A stretch of 64,000 bases of DNA. Origin: Apophysomyces variabilis (lineage: Eukaryota > Mucoromycota > Mucoromycetes > Mucorales > Mucoraceae). Positions 24,041 through 36,094 of this stretch are shown here, piece by piece. Location: contig MZZL01000117.1 of assembly GCA_002749535.1 (NCBI GenBank), forward strand, positions 62,001 through 126,000, written 5' to 3'. Position 1 is the first letter of the stretch. Every line of letters begins with the position of its first letter. The notes below the pieces were generated by a model. That model had not been told where the DNA came from, ran no database searches, and worked only from the letters and a program-made list of their open reading frames with translations. A program made the translations under genes and the position numbers.

Positions 24041-25645
24041 AAAGATCATTGTAGTTTAGCTCTTTGTCCTAATAAACATATTAAGGTGAAAGGCACACTA
24101 AAAGGCAACTGGACACGGTCCGATATATCCGAACTCGTTAGGATTAAATCCAAGAAGGGTGTGTGATAGCGAGATGGAAAGAGTTACGCGGCACGATGAT
24201 AACACGGTCATTTTCTTTTTTGTTTTTCATTTGCCTTCCATGGGATTTGTGCGTTAACATCGTGGATTATACTGATAAGCTTTCCACTTATTGGTCTGTG
24301 CTGCACTGTCGTGTGTTAGTGTGGACTGCGCAAAGGAAGGGGGGTGTATCATGTATGTAAATGCAATGACTTATTAGTGTGTCACCTGATCTTTGCGCCG
24401 CGTCCACAAGTCGTTCCTTATAGTTATAATTTCACTGACCTGCAAAACATATAAGCTTCGATTTTTTGGAATTTTTTTTTCTTTGGAAATCGATGAACAA
24501 AGGGAAAAAGAAAAAGTCTTATTTCGAAAAATGATTTCTCCTCCTTCTTTGGATTTCATGGTTGTCTAATACCTCTAGATCGATTCTTTAGATAGCCTGT
24601 TAAAAACTGTAGTAATGATCACTATGGATTTTCTTTTCCTGCCTAGCCTATTTCCAACAATGTATCTCTTTCGCTAAGCACGACAGGTATGGTTACGGTC
24701 ATGCTGCAGGACGGTCCTTGTGTACCTTTCTTTCACAGGGTCTGCGCCAGTTAAATTGTTAAACTATGCTCGCGTGTGAAACAAAAAGATGAAAAGAAGA
24801 TTCTATCCATATAAGGTGAATACGATCGCTGACGGGAAATTTGTAAATTTGACCATATAGAGAAATTCTATTTTCCTCAGTTACCGTTTTCCCCCAGGGC
24901 AGCCGCCAAAAGGGAAAAAGAAAAGGTTAGCGGGGACACTATTTCCCTTTGTGTTCACACACAATAAACTGCCGTTTTCCCGTGACCAAAAGTCTTCGTG
25001 CTAAGAATCCGAAAATACTAGACACAAGAATAACAACAATAAGAGCGATAATAGGCCATTGTCATAAATTCATAATCCATTATTTGCAAGATCAGTACCC
25101 AATGTATGCCGTCCGTTTCATATCCTCATGGTCTTTTTAGTTTTCCATCAGTATTCTCTCACCATTTTTCAATTGCAGGTTTAATGCCGATGAACACCCC
25201 GATGATACAGGCTAATCGGATTATGTCGGATCATGTATGAGGGTTTTACTTTTTTTTTCTGATCCAGCTTCGCCACAATTCCCTCACTATGTAACTTTTG
25301 AGTGGTGCCGTGGTGATATAAAAAGGCAACGCCTTGTTGTCTCGGAGACAATTGTCTTCGCTACATCACCTCAAATTTATCCAAGTTGGCGAAGAGTCTG
25401 GCGAATATCCCATTGAGATCCATTACCCGAATGATCACACTTAGCTCTTCAAAAGAACCCCCTTAGCTTCCCATCAGATCAACAAAAAAAAAGAAAAGAT
25501 TATAGAGGTAAAGTACAGACAGTGTCATGGATTTGCAATCTGACAGGTGGATGAAACCATGATATAGAAAAGAATATACAAACCCCACGCACACGTATAC
25601 ACAAACAAGAAAGACACTTAGATCAAAGAAAAACTACATTGCACA

Positions 25646-28600
25646 ATGTCCCCACCATATAACACTGGCTTATCCGACAAGGATATGGATATCCATGCGC
25701 TTAATCACGGCAAAATGACAAACAAGGTCTGCAATGGTGGTTCTCGAGATACTAAATGTAAGTTGAACCTATTTCTCGTGCATGTATATATACTTACGAT
25801 ATACTCACTCTTGCTGCTAAAATCAAAAAAAAAAATTCACAGCTGTTGCTATTGTTGATATACCGCTTGCTTCCGTGAAAAAACAGCGCAAACCTCGTTT
25901 TCCCGCACTTAGAAAGTTAATTCGATTCATATCGCGCACCTTCCTTGGCAAGACTGCCAACCTGGGCAAGTATAGCGAGGAGGAGCAACGGCTGTCGGCC
26001 AAACTCCGTAGTATGTCCTTGATGACCAATGAAGAAGCCCTTGGAATCTTGAATACCACAGAAGGCGGCCATTCTGATCTTCGTGCTGCCCACCTTCTGA
26101 ATGAATACGGCAAAAATGAGCTACCTAGCGGTAAAATCAAGCCATGGTACCGCATCGTTGGCGCTGCTCTTGTCCATCCTTTCAACATCCTCTTACTTTT
26201 GCTTGGAGTCCTTGCTATGGCAGTGGAACAAGACGAGACGACCCTCATCTTTTTGTGCTGTATGGTGTTCTTGTCTGTTTCGCTCCGTTCTTTCCAGGGT
26301 AAGATTTGTTGCCTTCTTTTTCTTTTTCTTTTTCTTTTTTTGGTAGACAGGTCGGCTCAATTTTTTTTTTTTGCTTTTCGCTAGAGATCAAATCTCAGAA
26401 AACTTTCAAATCGATGCGTGACCTAATTGAACCGCATACACGTGTGATGCGCTTAGACTATGCCGGTGCTAGCCGTGAGGTGGAAATTGCCATTACTGAT
26501 GTCGTACCGGGTGACATTCTGCGGCTGCGGGCTGGTGATATTTTTCCCGGGGACGTCAGGATTCTTGAGAGCAAAGATCTTTTTGTTTCCCAATCCTCTC
26601 TAACCGGTGAATTTCTTCCAGTAGAAAAGTCTGCCACTGTCAACGAAGTCCCTTCCTGCTCTGTATTTGACCTGAGCAATATTTGTTTCATGTCCACCAG
26701 TGTCGTATCCGGTCGAGGCCTAGCCATGGTGATTGGTACTGCAGGCCAAACCTACATGAGTACAATCTCGGCGTCTCTGCAGTCACGTAGTATTCATTCA
26801 AGAAATGCATTTGACGTTGGCGTCAAGAAAGTAGCCTACCTTCTTCTCGGTTTTGGTTGTGTCATGGTACCTATTGTTATTGTGATTAATGGCCTGACGA
26901 CCCATGATTTCTACGCTGCTGCTTTGTTTGGTATGTCTGTCCTGGTCGGGCTGACGCCTGAGATGCTCCCCATGATCTTGAACGCCAATCTTGCCTTTGG
27001 TGCCTCGGAGATGACGAAGCACAAGACCATTGTTCGAAAACTGGATGCTGTTCAGACCATGGGTGCCGTCGATGTCATGTAAGTTATTGCTATTGATTGC
27101 CAAATAAGCAGCAGGCTGAATTTTTTGTTTTTGCATAATAACAGTTGCAGCGACAAGACTGGTACTTTGACACAAGACAATGTTGTGCTTACGCAGCATC
27201 TTGATGCGTCTATGCAAGTCAATGACGAAGTGCTTAAGGAGGCTATGCTGAACTCACATTTTTCAACCGGGCTGAAGAACATTATGGACATGGCTGTGAT
27301 GAAGGCTGCTGAAGCCCGCAATTTCTTGGAAGAGGCCCAGGACAAGTACGTCATGGTGGATGAGCTACCCTTTGATTTTGTAAGACGCCGCATGTCTGTT
27401 GTCTTGCGAACGCCTAGCGAGAAGTACCGATTGATTTGTAAAGGAGCTGTGGAGGAACTGTTGGACATTTGCAGCTTGGTCCGGGAATACCATGGTCAAT
27501 CCACGGAAGACGTGCCATTGACGCCGGACTACAAGACACGTCTCCTTGAGAATTGTTCTCGGCTAAATGAAGATGGTCTTCGTGTTCTTGCGGTTGCTTC
27601 TTGTGCTATTTCGCCTATCGGGCTAGATGACCATGACTGCGTGTTCGACATTCAACGGGACGAGCAATATCTGATTTTCCACGGATTTCTCACCTTCCTT
27701 GATCCTCCCAAAGAGGATTGTGCTGCGGCCGTTGCTGACTTTGCCACATACAACGTGCACATCAAGGTTCTGACGGGCGACAATCTCACGGTGACACGCA
27801 AGATCTGTAAGGACGTCGGTATTCCTGTGGACCACTGTATCACAGGGCCAGAGCTGGATAAAGTGCCTGAAGAAAAATTTGACGATCTTGTGGAACGTTG
27901 TACCGTGTTTGCCAAGTTGACACCTATTCAGAAGTTTAATGTAGTCACTGCGCTCAAACGTCATGGCCATACCGTTGGTTTCCTGGGCGATGGCATCAAT
28001 GATGCACTTGCACTACGTGGCAGCGACTGCGGTATTAGCGTGGATACGGCGACTCCTTTAGCAAAAGATGCGGCTGATATTATTCTCTTGGAGAAAAGCC
28101 TTAGCGTGATCACCAAGGCTATCATCCGTGGCCGAATAACGCATGCTAATACGATCAAGTACATCAAAATGGCTGCCTCTTCCAATTTTGGCAATGTCTT
28201 TTCCGTTCTGATTGCAAGTGCCTGGCTTCCATTCCAGCCAATGACAGGCAACCAGATCTTGACGCAAAACTTGCTGTAAGTATACCATTCTTTGTTTCGA
28301 TCTGTCCGATTATTCATCACAATGGTCTGACTTCTTTCTTTTTTTCGCATTATATAGGTACGATATTTCTCAGATTGCCATCCCGTGGGATAATGTGGAT
28401 GAAGAATTTCTGCGATACCCGCATCAATGGTCAGCCAAGTCCATTTTCAAGTTCATGTTATTCCTTGGTCCTCTCTCTAGTGTCTTTGATATCGAGACCT
28501 ACTTGATTCAGTATTTTTTCTTCAAGTGGCAGAATCCTAGTGAGGACAGTATGGATTCGGCTCATTTCCAAACCGGCTGGTTCTACGAAGGTCTTCTTAC

Positions 28601-28865
28601 GCAAACACTCATTGTCCATATGATCAGAACCCAAAAAATCCCCTTTTTCCAGCGAAACCCTTCTTGGCAGCTGGCTCTGGGCACCGTGACCGTTATGGCC
28701 GTCGGTCTTATCATTCCGTACACTCCACTTGGAACAAACGTTTTGGGCATGACTCGTCAACCAGCGCTCTACTTCCCTTTCCTTATCCAGGCCCTGGTCG
28801 GTTATTTCTGTTTGACACAGCTCATGAAGAAGTTTTACATGTGGTTGTGGAAAGAGTGGTTGTAG
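25646..28865 (+). CDS. MgtA/MgtB-type P3B P-type Mg2+ ATPase
   Basis: P-type ATPase of the bacterial magnesium-transporting class (P3B), about 960 residues, predicted to import Mg2+. The ATG is at 25646 and the stop TAG at 28863-28865. Four short introns lie at about 25757-25842, 26299-26384, 27079-27146 and 28276-28357. Domains in order: a basic N-terminal segment with RKLIRFISRTFLGKTANLGK, first TM pair (HPFNILLLLLGVLAMAVE), actuator with LTGEFLPVEK, M4 with the class motif GLTPEMLPMI and NLAFGASEM, phosphorylation site CSDKTGTLTQD, nucleotide-binding KGAVEELLDI, TGDNLTVTRKICKDVG, hinge GDGINDALALRGSDCGIS, and C-terminal TM helices. The latter include the P3B-typical NLLYDISQIAIPWDN and GWFYEGLLTQTLIVHMIRTQ, then KIPF. 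These are far closer to bacterial MgtA than to fungal Pma1, Ca2+ or Na+ ATPases. The introns show it is a settled nuclear gene. Horizontal origin is an inference. Confidence 0.93.
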
Positions 28866-29182
28866 AAGATAGTCTGGTTTAGCCAGGTTCATCTTATATT
28901 TAAGTTTTGGTTGGCAATAAAAGAGAAGATATAGAATTCAACACTAATTAGACCTGATTCCTACAGCAGTATTCTTGGTTACTTTATTAACTAAGTTCAC
29001 TAGGTGATATAGTATAAAAGAAATACTCATGATCAAATGAGGTAGAACGAGTATAGTTGGTAATCTCACAGTTATGCTATGATAGAACAGTGGAAGTCGC
29101 TCTTACTTATTTTTCCCGCGTTCCAATCTCTCTTCTTTTCCTTTTCTTCTCTTTTTGTCTTTTTTTATTACTTCCCCACCTT
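28866..29182. other. Short convergent 3' intergenic region
   Basis: About 320 bp between the converging stops of the ATPase and the large minus-strand gene. It contains AATAAAA at about 28916-28922, a possible ATPase poly(A) signal. No gene is seen. Confidence 0.5.
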
Positions 29183-32100
29183 TCACGACAGACACTCCTT
29201 CGCATACTTAAAGATCAATACCTTTGCATCTTCAGAATCAACCGCATTGATACCAAAATCGCGAGCCATCTTCAATTGTTGCAGCAGCGTACTTTGCAGT
29301 ATCGGATCTTGATAAATCCAGCGGCTGATCTGCGTCAAAAAGATAAGATTAATCCATGCAAACGCTGAACTACGGAATTCATTTGCATTGAACGATCGCT
29401 TCGCTTGTAATGGAAGCATAAAGTCCATCCCTAGAGCAATCAGATACATCCGTCGCACAAGATCCACTTGCACATTGTCAGTATCTGCTGAGGCTCCTTG
29501 CATATCATATACATCCTTCAACGGAAACTTTAGCAGCAGAGCTGCTTCTCGTAATTCTTCTTGAGGACTCTTTTCGGAAGGACGCAAAAGGTGTGCCGAT
29601 CGGTACGCTAGAATTAGCTTGTGATTCATGGACAGACGCTCCGCATGTGACTTGAGCCCATTTAAGGCCCCCGCTCGATCGCCCATCTGAGTCTGCAACA
29701 CAGCCGCAATATCGTACACTTCCGGCCGCAGAGCTTCCATTTCAAAAGCTCCTCGAAGCAAAGCCAATGTTCCTGCTCGCCTGTAACACTCAACATGTGA
29801 TAAGAAATCCAAAAGTGTGCGCAAAACCGACATCAGTAAAGGTCTCTTGGTGTCATTGCCTCGAGCCTTTTTGGAGAAATATCGCAACATGGATAACAAC
29901 ATATTCACGACACCCAATTGTTCTGGTCGGCTTAACGGCGCTTCGGATACCACACTGGACCAGTCAATGGTAAACTTCAGTTTGGTCACTGACGGTCGTC
30001 CACTGGTGAGAAGTGTGCTGTACCAATTGCGGCAAATTGTATCTGGCATTTTTCGACACAAGAAGAAATAAAGTATCGTCATCCACAAAACGTAAAGATC
30101 ATCATCTATCAATTGGATATGACTTGCTGTATCCTCCAGCGAAAATGGCTTCACCGCTTCCACATTGATTGCCTTTTCCTTCTTCGTTAATAACTTCAGA
30201 ACAACCGGTAACCCTTCATAACGCAGTAACCGCAGCAATATCTCGGTCGTTATACCCGATATTATAACAGGCCCTGTAGCAAAGTAAGTATTCTCCATTA
30301 CAGCACGCTTTACGTTAACCAAACCTGGCGATTTTTCAGCAGTTTTATGTCTCGCTACTAGAGCTAGCAGGTCATTCCAAAGGGTTTCTCGCTTACTGGC
30401 GTCCCGTGCCACACGTATCCGCTGCCAATGGACATCAAGCGCAAGCGGAACGTGTTCCAAGATAGAGTCGATATCCTTGTTGAATATTTCACTTTCTCCA
30501 TGGCAGTAGAGTGAGAGCTCGGCATAAAGTGCCCACAGAAGCTCTACATTAGGATAAGTCCGAACAGCTTCGATAGCAAGGTCTTTTGCTGGTCCTAAAT
30601 CGGTTCGGACCTGAAGACTATTCGTCGCAAGATCTGAAGCAATGCCCAAAGGCAGACCATGTAAAATGTTATTAACGTATGGCTTCACCTCCATCTTGCG
30701 AGTTAATAGGCTAGCCTCATCCCTCTGTAATACATTCAGCAGAGGACTTTCGAAATATACATCAACATTATCTTCGTTCTCCCCGGACGTGCTCTGAAAG
30801 CTTGAACCAGGTTGGCTTGAGAGCTGCCATCATTCAAGCCTGAGTGTCTTCAAATTAACCACAGTACCAGGGACATACCTGGTTGAACAAGAGTGGAGTG
30901 GAACCCAAAATATCCAATAATGAATTAGATATATCCGCTGCCAGAATACTGGTGTTCTGATCGCGCATGTCTAAAGTTAGTCCCTTGCTTTAAAGACTGG
31001 CATTTATCCGTCACTTTTCGTATACTTGCCTGCTGCACTGATTCTGCAGCTACTCTTTCCAAAAGAACAGAATCCAATGTGAGGGTGAAACCATCTACAG
31101 TGATAACGCGTGCTGGCCGAGGAGGAGATCGGTGGGATGGTGTGACCAAGGACGTTTTCTGGTCAGATCCAAGCCGCATCTTGATAAGCTCTTCAAGGTC
31201 TATCAGGTATGTACTCAGTTTCATGCCATCTACAATTGGCGTAACATTGGATGTTGCTGGCAGTTCCCGGGTTGAAATGACTGGTGATAAAGAAGGTGGA
31301 GAAATTAGAGGTCGATGTATTTTCGGCGCGGTATGATGGAATGGGGGTTTTGGCGTGGGGTGTATAGCTGGATGCTGTTGATAACGTGATAGAGATGGTG
31401 CAGGCGACGCAGGCGATATTGTCGATGTTTGAGGGATCGTGATCTGAGATGGTGCCGGCGGCAGTGGCTGTCGAGGAAGTGGTGTTGGTGATGGCGGGGT
31501 TCGGTGTTGTGGGACAGACGTTGGTGGTAGAAAGGGCTGAGATAACGGTAGTGCCGACGGTTGCGATGTCGTCAATGAATCTTGGAATGATTTTGGTTGC
31601 CTACTAAGGGCCTTCGGTTCCTGAGATGGCATAGGTAATGCCATTTTTGATGTTTCTCGATTAAAATGAGCTTCTGGTTGCCTGATTTCCGGCTGTAGCT
31701 GTCCTTCTTCCAGTTCATCAGTGCTTTCCGTCATCTGCGGTTCTCTTCGTCTTTTACTTGCAGGAGAAAGAATCGCATCATCGCTTGGCTGAGGTCGTTT
31801 TGCACCAAAAACAATTCCGCTACTTTCTTTGGTTGTATGGGTGGGCTTATTCATGTGCGCCTTCCTATTTTTCTCAATTGATATACGGACCTGCAAGCCC
31901 AGGACCTTGACTTCAATAGCGTGTCGTGATTTTTTGATATCTTCCAATTGATCGTTATAGTCTGCAATTTGTCGTTCTAGTTCCTGAATCTGCAACTGAA
32001 CTTCCCTGCTTTCATCGTTTGCCTGCAAGCCCTCCATTTCATCACTTGATACCGACGAACTAGCCGTTACAAAACTGTCGTCTGAACTATAGCCATTATC

Positions 32101-32944
32101 GTCTACACCAATCGGGCAATCAGATGCAGCAATTGTAGTATCCGCAAGTATCGGATTATTTGACAGATGATCAACGGCGGAAGTATCGAACGCATCACCG
32201 ATATCTGTATCGGTTAAGGTCGCGCTGAGGTCGTCAGAAGCTGCTTTAGCCGCTTTTTCGTGATCCAACTCTTCAATCATCGCATTTAAAGATCGTCTAA
32301 GCTCAACCTCGCTGTTATCCATGTTAACCGGTTCAATAATCTTCGCATTTGCCTTCACTTCAGGCAGTTCTGCCATTAGGGAACTATCCTTAACCGACGT
32401 TTGATTTACCATAACGGTATTTGATGACTTGGAGGTTGCGGACGGCTGTGGAGACGGCGATGGTAGTTGCCGCAACTGAAGCTTCTTTCTTTCTTCCTCT
32501 TTTTGCGCGATCAGCTTTTTCAGCAGTTCAATCTCCTTTTCTCGCGAAGCGAGATGGTGCGTTGGCGTTGGTGTAGGTCGAGGAGACGGAGTGAATGTTG
32601 CATCGGGAACTGGGCTTTGATAACTGTCGAAAGGTCCATACAGTTCTTCAATCAATTCACCGTCGCTGCTGGAATCCTCTCCCAAATGGATCACGTAGGA
32701 GACGGGATGATTTTCAATAAGAGGCTTGTCGCTAGAAAGGTTATTGATTTGTACAGGAAGTGATTGCTTTGTAATACCAAAAGCATTATTAGCACCACAG
32801 TTGTAGATGAAAGGCATATGTTAAACTAACCTGTGTCTTTTGTTCGCCACTCGTATAAATGTCATTTAATTCCTCATCGCTATTGGCAATCTCCATATCA
32901 CTGCTGTCTGACGCATAGCCGTCGGATACGTCCCTGTTGTCCAT
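29183..32944 (-). CDS. Large nuclear-type protein; Red1/ZFC3H1-like candidate
   Basis: About 1180 residues. The ATG at 32942-32944 begins MDNRDVSDGYASDSSDMEIA, a very acidic N-terminus. An intron at about 32831-32795 leads to a second exon with more acidic residues (HLGEDSSSDGELIEELYGPF), a charged helix EIELLKKLIAQKEEERKKLQ, a coiled coil near 31950-32020 and a long P/S/T/Q-rich segment. It continues VITVDGFTLTLDSVLLERVA. Two small introns then join DISNSLLDILGSTPLLFNQ to SSFQSTSGENEDNVDVYFES and PLLNVLQRDE. The final 500 residues (29183-30694) look all-helical, like TPR/HAT repeats, and stop at 29183-29185. Acidic head, LKK.IA..E coiled coil, Y.SPL motif and helical-repeat tail recall Red1/ZFC3H1, scaffolds of nuclear RNA decay (MTREC/PAXT). 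I cannot find the short CCCH finger that defines that family after Y.SPL. The call is therefore tentative; the gene itself is well supported. Confidence 0.6.
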
Positions 32945-33149
32945 TTTGGTCAGCTTTGTGCTATTGTAGTATTTGCACGCAGTAAGGATTCGGTCGCAGA
33001 TCACGGAAAATGGGAGCACTGGCGTCATAGTTCAAGTGAACGAAAAATAGTCACAATGCTGAAGAGCCGTCAGAATGCTCGCTTCTGCTGGATTTCCTGC
33101 GAGAAAACCACCACCAGACACCTTTGTTTTTACATCTTCACTTCGTCTT

Positions 33150-33650
33150 CTTCGCTCCGTCTCCCATGCTCCCCGGTGAAAGTGCTTCTGGTAACAACCA
33201 GTCCCGCACTACATCTGTAGCATTTGGGTGGCGAATCTTAATTTGAAAAGGTGACCAGCACGCGATCGTTTGCACGGTTTCCTTCCTTCCCAATTTTCCT
33301 CGCCCATCTGCCCTCTCTGTGACAATGCCATCGAATCCCTGGACCACTTTCTCTTCACTTGCTCCCCAAAACATCTTTTATGGTCCATCATTCTTTCACG
33401 CCATCTTCCTTCCTGATCTTTCCCTACACTTCGGTCCTTCATTCCCAGTTTCTCGCTGACACCCAGTCCCACTTCCAATTCTTCCATGCCTCTTCTTTTC
33501 TGCCTGATTTATGTCTGCCTCTACAGTTTTGGGTGGACACACTGGGTACACATTTTTGACAACATTTTCTTTCCGTCTTGGTGTGGTCGTTCAATGTGCT
33601 CACCAACTGTTTCAACGATGAGTTTCCCCTTCGCAAATACAGCATAGAAT
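33150..33650 (+). mobile_element. Degenerate LINE-like reverse transcriptase 3' end (zf-RVT region)
   Basis: The plus strand reads, with interrupting stops, a block VAFGWRILI followed by ICPLCDNAIESLDHFLFTCS, PKHLLWSIIL and later GWTHWVHIFDNIFF. This is the layout of the C-terminal zinc-binding domain of non-LTR retrotransposon reverse transcriptases (WWR.L..K, CP.C....E...H.LF.C......W, then an H/W-rich end: W.HHW...F). Stop codons and frame changes show that it is dead. No poly(A) or target duplication was identified. The domain name follows the family pattern and not a search. Confidence 0.6.
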
Positions 33651-33969
33651 CAAACAGTTCCTAGAATCCTTTCATTCCTATAACCAAAGCCCGTTAAGAA
33701 ACGTGACTTAGTCAAGTAAAATACAAACATTTCCTGCGACGAGCTGGGGTGATATGGGGGTAAGATAGGGCTTGACTGGGAGACAGTCTTGCGCGTAGTT
33801 TAGTATGTAAACCGTGGTGATAAGTCCCAGCGACATGGGAATGTAGCAGATAACCAGGCTACCATTACGGCTTACATGCTACGGTTTTAGCACTGTCTAC
33901 ATTTGTTTATCCGTCCGTCAGAGCGTTTGCAAGGAGCTAGCGAAGAGGAGGCGATGGTGACGACTGGTC

Positions 33970-34197
33970 ATGCGTAACTTCGACAGGAGCTGTCGAGAGG
34001 TTATAGAGCTGACGGAGGTGCTCAAGTTTGCCAGACTTGGACGACATCTAGAGAAGAATAGACGACAGCGATCATTTGTTCTGTACGAAGTAAAACAAGA
34101 GCTAGACGAACCGAGAATGTGGTTGAACCGTCCGGATCTGTACGACCAACCAGCCAAGGAGGAGAAGAAAGATCAGAATCGTCCAGAGCTTCCGTAA
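33970..34197 (+). CDS. Short charged open frame, doubtful
   Basis: A 75-codon frame from an ATG reading MRNFDRSCREVIELTEVLKF and later QELDEPRMWLNRPDLYDQPA. The composition (K/R/E/D-rich) looks coding-like. There is no recognised domain, no splice partners and an upstream in-frame stop. It could be a small gene, an orphan exon or chance. Confidence 0.2.
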   Translation: MRNFDRSCREVIELTEVLKFARLGRHLEKNRRQRSFVLYEVKQELDEPRMWLNRPDLYDQPAKEEKKDQNRPELP

Positions 34198-36094
34198 AGC
34201 GATTTGAAAAGCTGCAGGTGGAAATACATAAAAGGATCCACATGTCAAGTAGATAGGGCGCTTACGCCAGATTTTCAATAAGTGTCATTGAATGATTACT
34301 ACTTTTTCTTCTGTTACTCACCAGTTACAATGTAAGCGCGTCTTTCATTCGCTTAGCTAGCCGCCGCCTATGCGTCGTCAAATTCTCTAGATACTGATGT
34401 AAAGTTGGTCAATCCAAGCTGACCAGCCATGACAACTAGTATGATTTATTGCCGTCAAGTTATCCCGTGAAATGAAAATGGTATTGCACTACTGATTTTT
34501 AGTGGCGTCTGTAGTCCTTTTGCATTTGATCCCCTAGCTTTGCCATCCTTTGCCACCTTTATTTTACTTGCAGCTTTTTCCTCACAGCTTGTATTCGCTA
34601 TTTTCCGCGCTGCCACGCCAGGGCTTTTTCATTTCCTTCTTTCTTTTGGACCGGACGAGAGAGGACATGTTTCGAAAACGCACCGATCAATGTCATTAAA
34701 TAAAATCAAATTCATATCTGTATCCGAGCATAAAGTATGTGAGCCATGGAGAGGTCGATCCAGAAATTGCGTTACCATTTTTCCTGATTTTATTTGAGAG
34801 ACAATAAAACTACGTTATACATAACCAAATACGACACCATCTTTGAAACAGTGAGAGAAAGAGCGTAAGAAAGGAAGGAAGCGATAGTATCTCCATCCAT
34901 ACTGTCTCTCAGATATATTATGCAAAGCAGAACAAATCGTAAAATTTATAGAAAGCCACTCTAACACTACAAACCTGCCGCATTGCATGTGTTGCAATAC
35001 TATCTAGTTTTCCTTTGCTATAATCTTTTGTCCATCATTGCAATTATCGTATTATTACAATGCCTGATATTGTTCATAGTGCTTGGACAACTCATTCTCA
35101 CCTCACCAGCCGATTGTTTCCGGTGATTTCAGTGAATGATGTCTCAAATCACGGACGTTCATTTTACTAACTGTCTGTCATTTGGATTACTTTTCCCCAA
35201 GTCGAAGATGCCAACCAGGATGATAATGTTCATTTCGTATAGAACCTAAGGATATTTCTTCCGCATTTGATGTACCCTCTTCTGTTTTGTATGTACGTTA
35301 AATGCGTCCGAAAAATTTCTCTTCTTCCACCCTAACATGCATCAACATGAAATCAGTGACCATAGACATACCTTGTCATTATGCGACTACGGAAAAGTCT
35401 TATAGATCTACACTTAATAATACTATCTTCATCGTTTGTTGCCTGCAGATTTGAATAAAATTACTTTTCCTATGACCACGCAACAACCTTCTAAGTTAAT
35501 TGCTCATTGCCGTTACTGAAGTTGAAAAACATTCAGTACCAACATCCAGAAGTCGAACGATGGTTTTGCGTTCCCGTCTCTGAGTGTTCGATTATTCATC
35601 AACAGATCCTGTTGTGGTATTTTACCCTTTTTCGCATTCATAGTAAATTATACTGCCAAATAGAAGCTATTACTTATTGAACTTCTTTACAGGTTGAGCA
35701 AGGGCTGTTAAAGCCCCAGGCATGTATAAGTTCCGTAGATCCATGTCGGTAATGCAATTCAGATACGAAACAATAACGTGTGCTATAGTTACAATTCCTG
35801 TCCTCCTATCTATAATACTTTCTTTCTTGCATTTGACAACATCGGATGTGCCTTTGAAAAAAGAAGCCATGGCCATGCTGTTGTTTATAAAGAGCGTTCG
35901 CTCTTTGGTCTCCACCATATAACACATTCAATGTATCTGCGGAACGTTTTATGCCACGTAGCATGGTGGACGAGCGTGATTCTCGGCATGTTCCTATTGG
36001 TTGGACTGAGTTGCTGAGTGGACTAGAAACGCGGGACCTGTAAAAGAGTGTTTCTTTTCGAGTTATCTTCGTTCCACTCGTTGAACCTTTCATC

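Larger units (their letters stand above)
22943..25645. other. 2.7 kb gene-poor region between sdhaf2 and the P3B ATPase
   Basis: Contains a GA microsatellite (about 23133-23155), a candidate small minus-strand gene (23330-23750, listed separately), tRNA-like A/B-box remnants (23840-24040, listed separately) and sequence with no recognisable content from 24100 to 25600. The last few hundred bases are the presumed ATPase promoter. They include CACACGCACACGT-type repeats just before the start codon. Confidence 0.5.
32945..36094. other. 3.1 kb gene-poor region with retroelement relic
   Basis: Between divergent starts of the Red1-like gene and cyclophilin B. It holds a LINE-like relic (about 33150-33650) and an isolated charged frame at 33970-34197 (+). 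It also holds a minus-strand frame at 35670-36096 that is open across two overlapping readings (for example MASFFKGTSDVVKCKKESII). The last two match no family I know and lack convincing starts. I saw nothing in 34250-35650. Confidence 0.5.
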
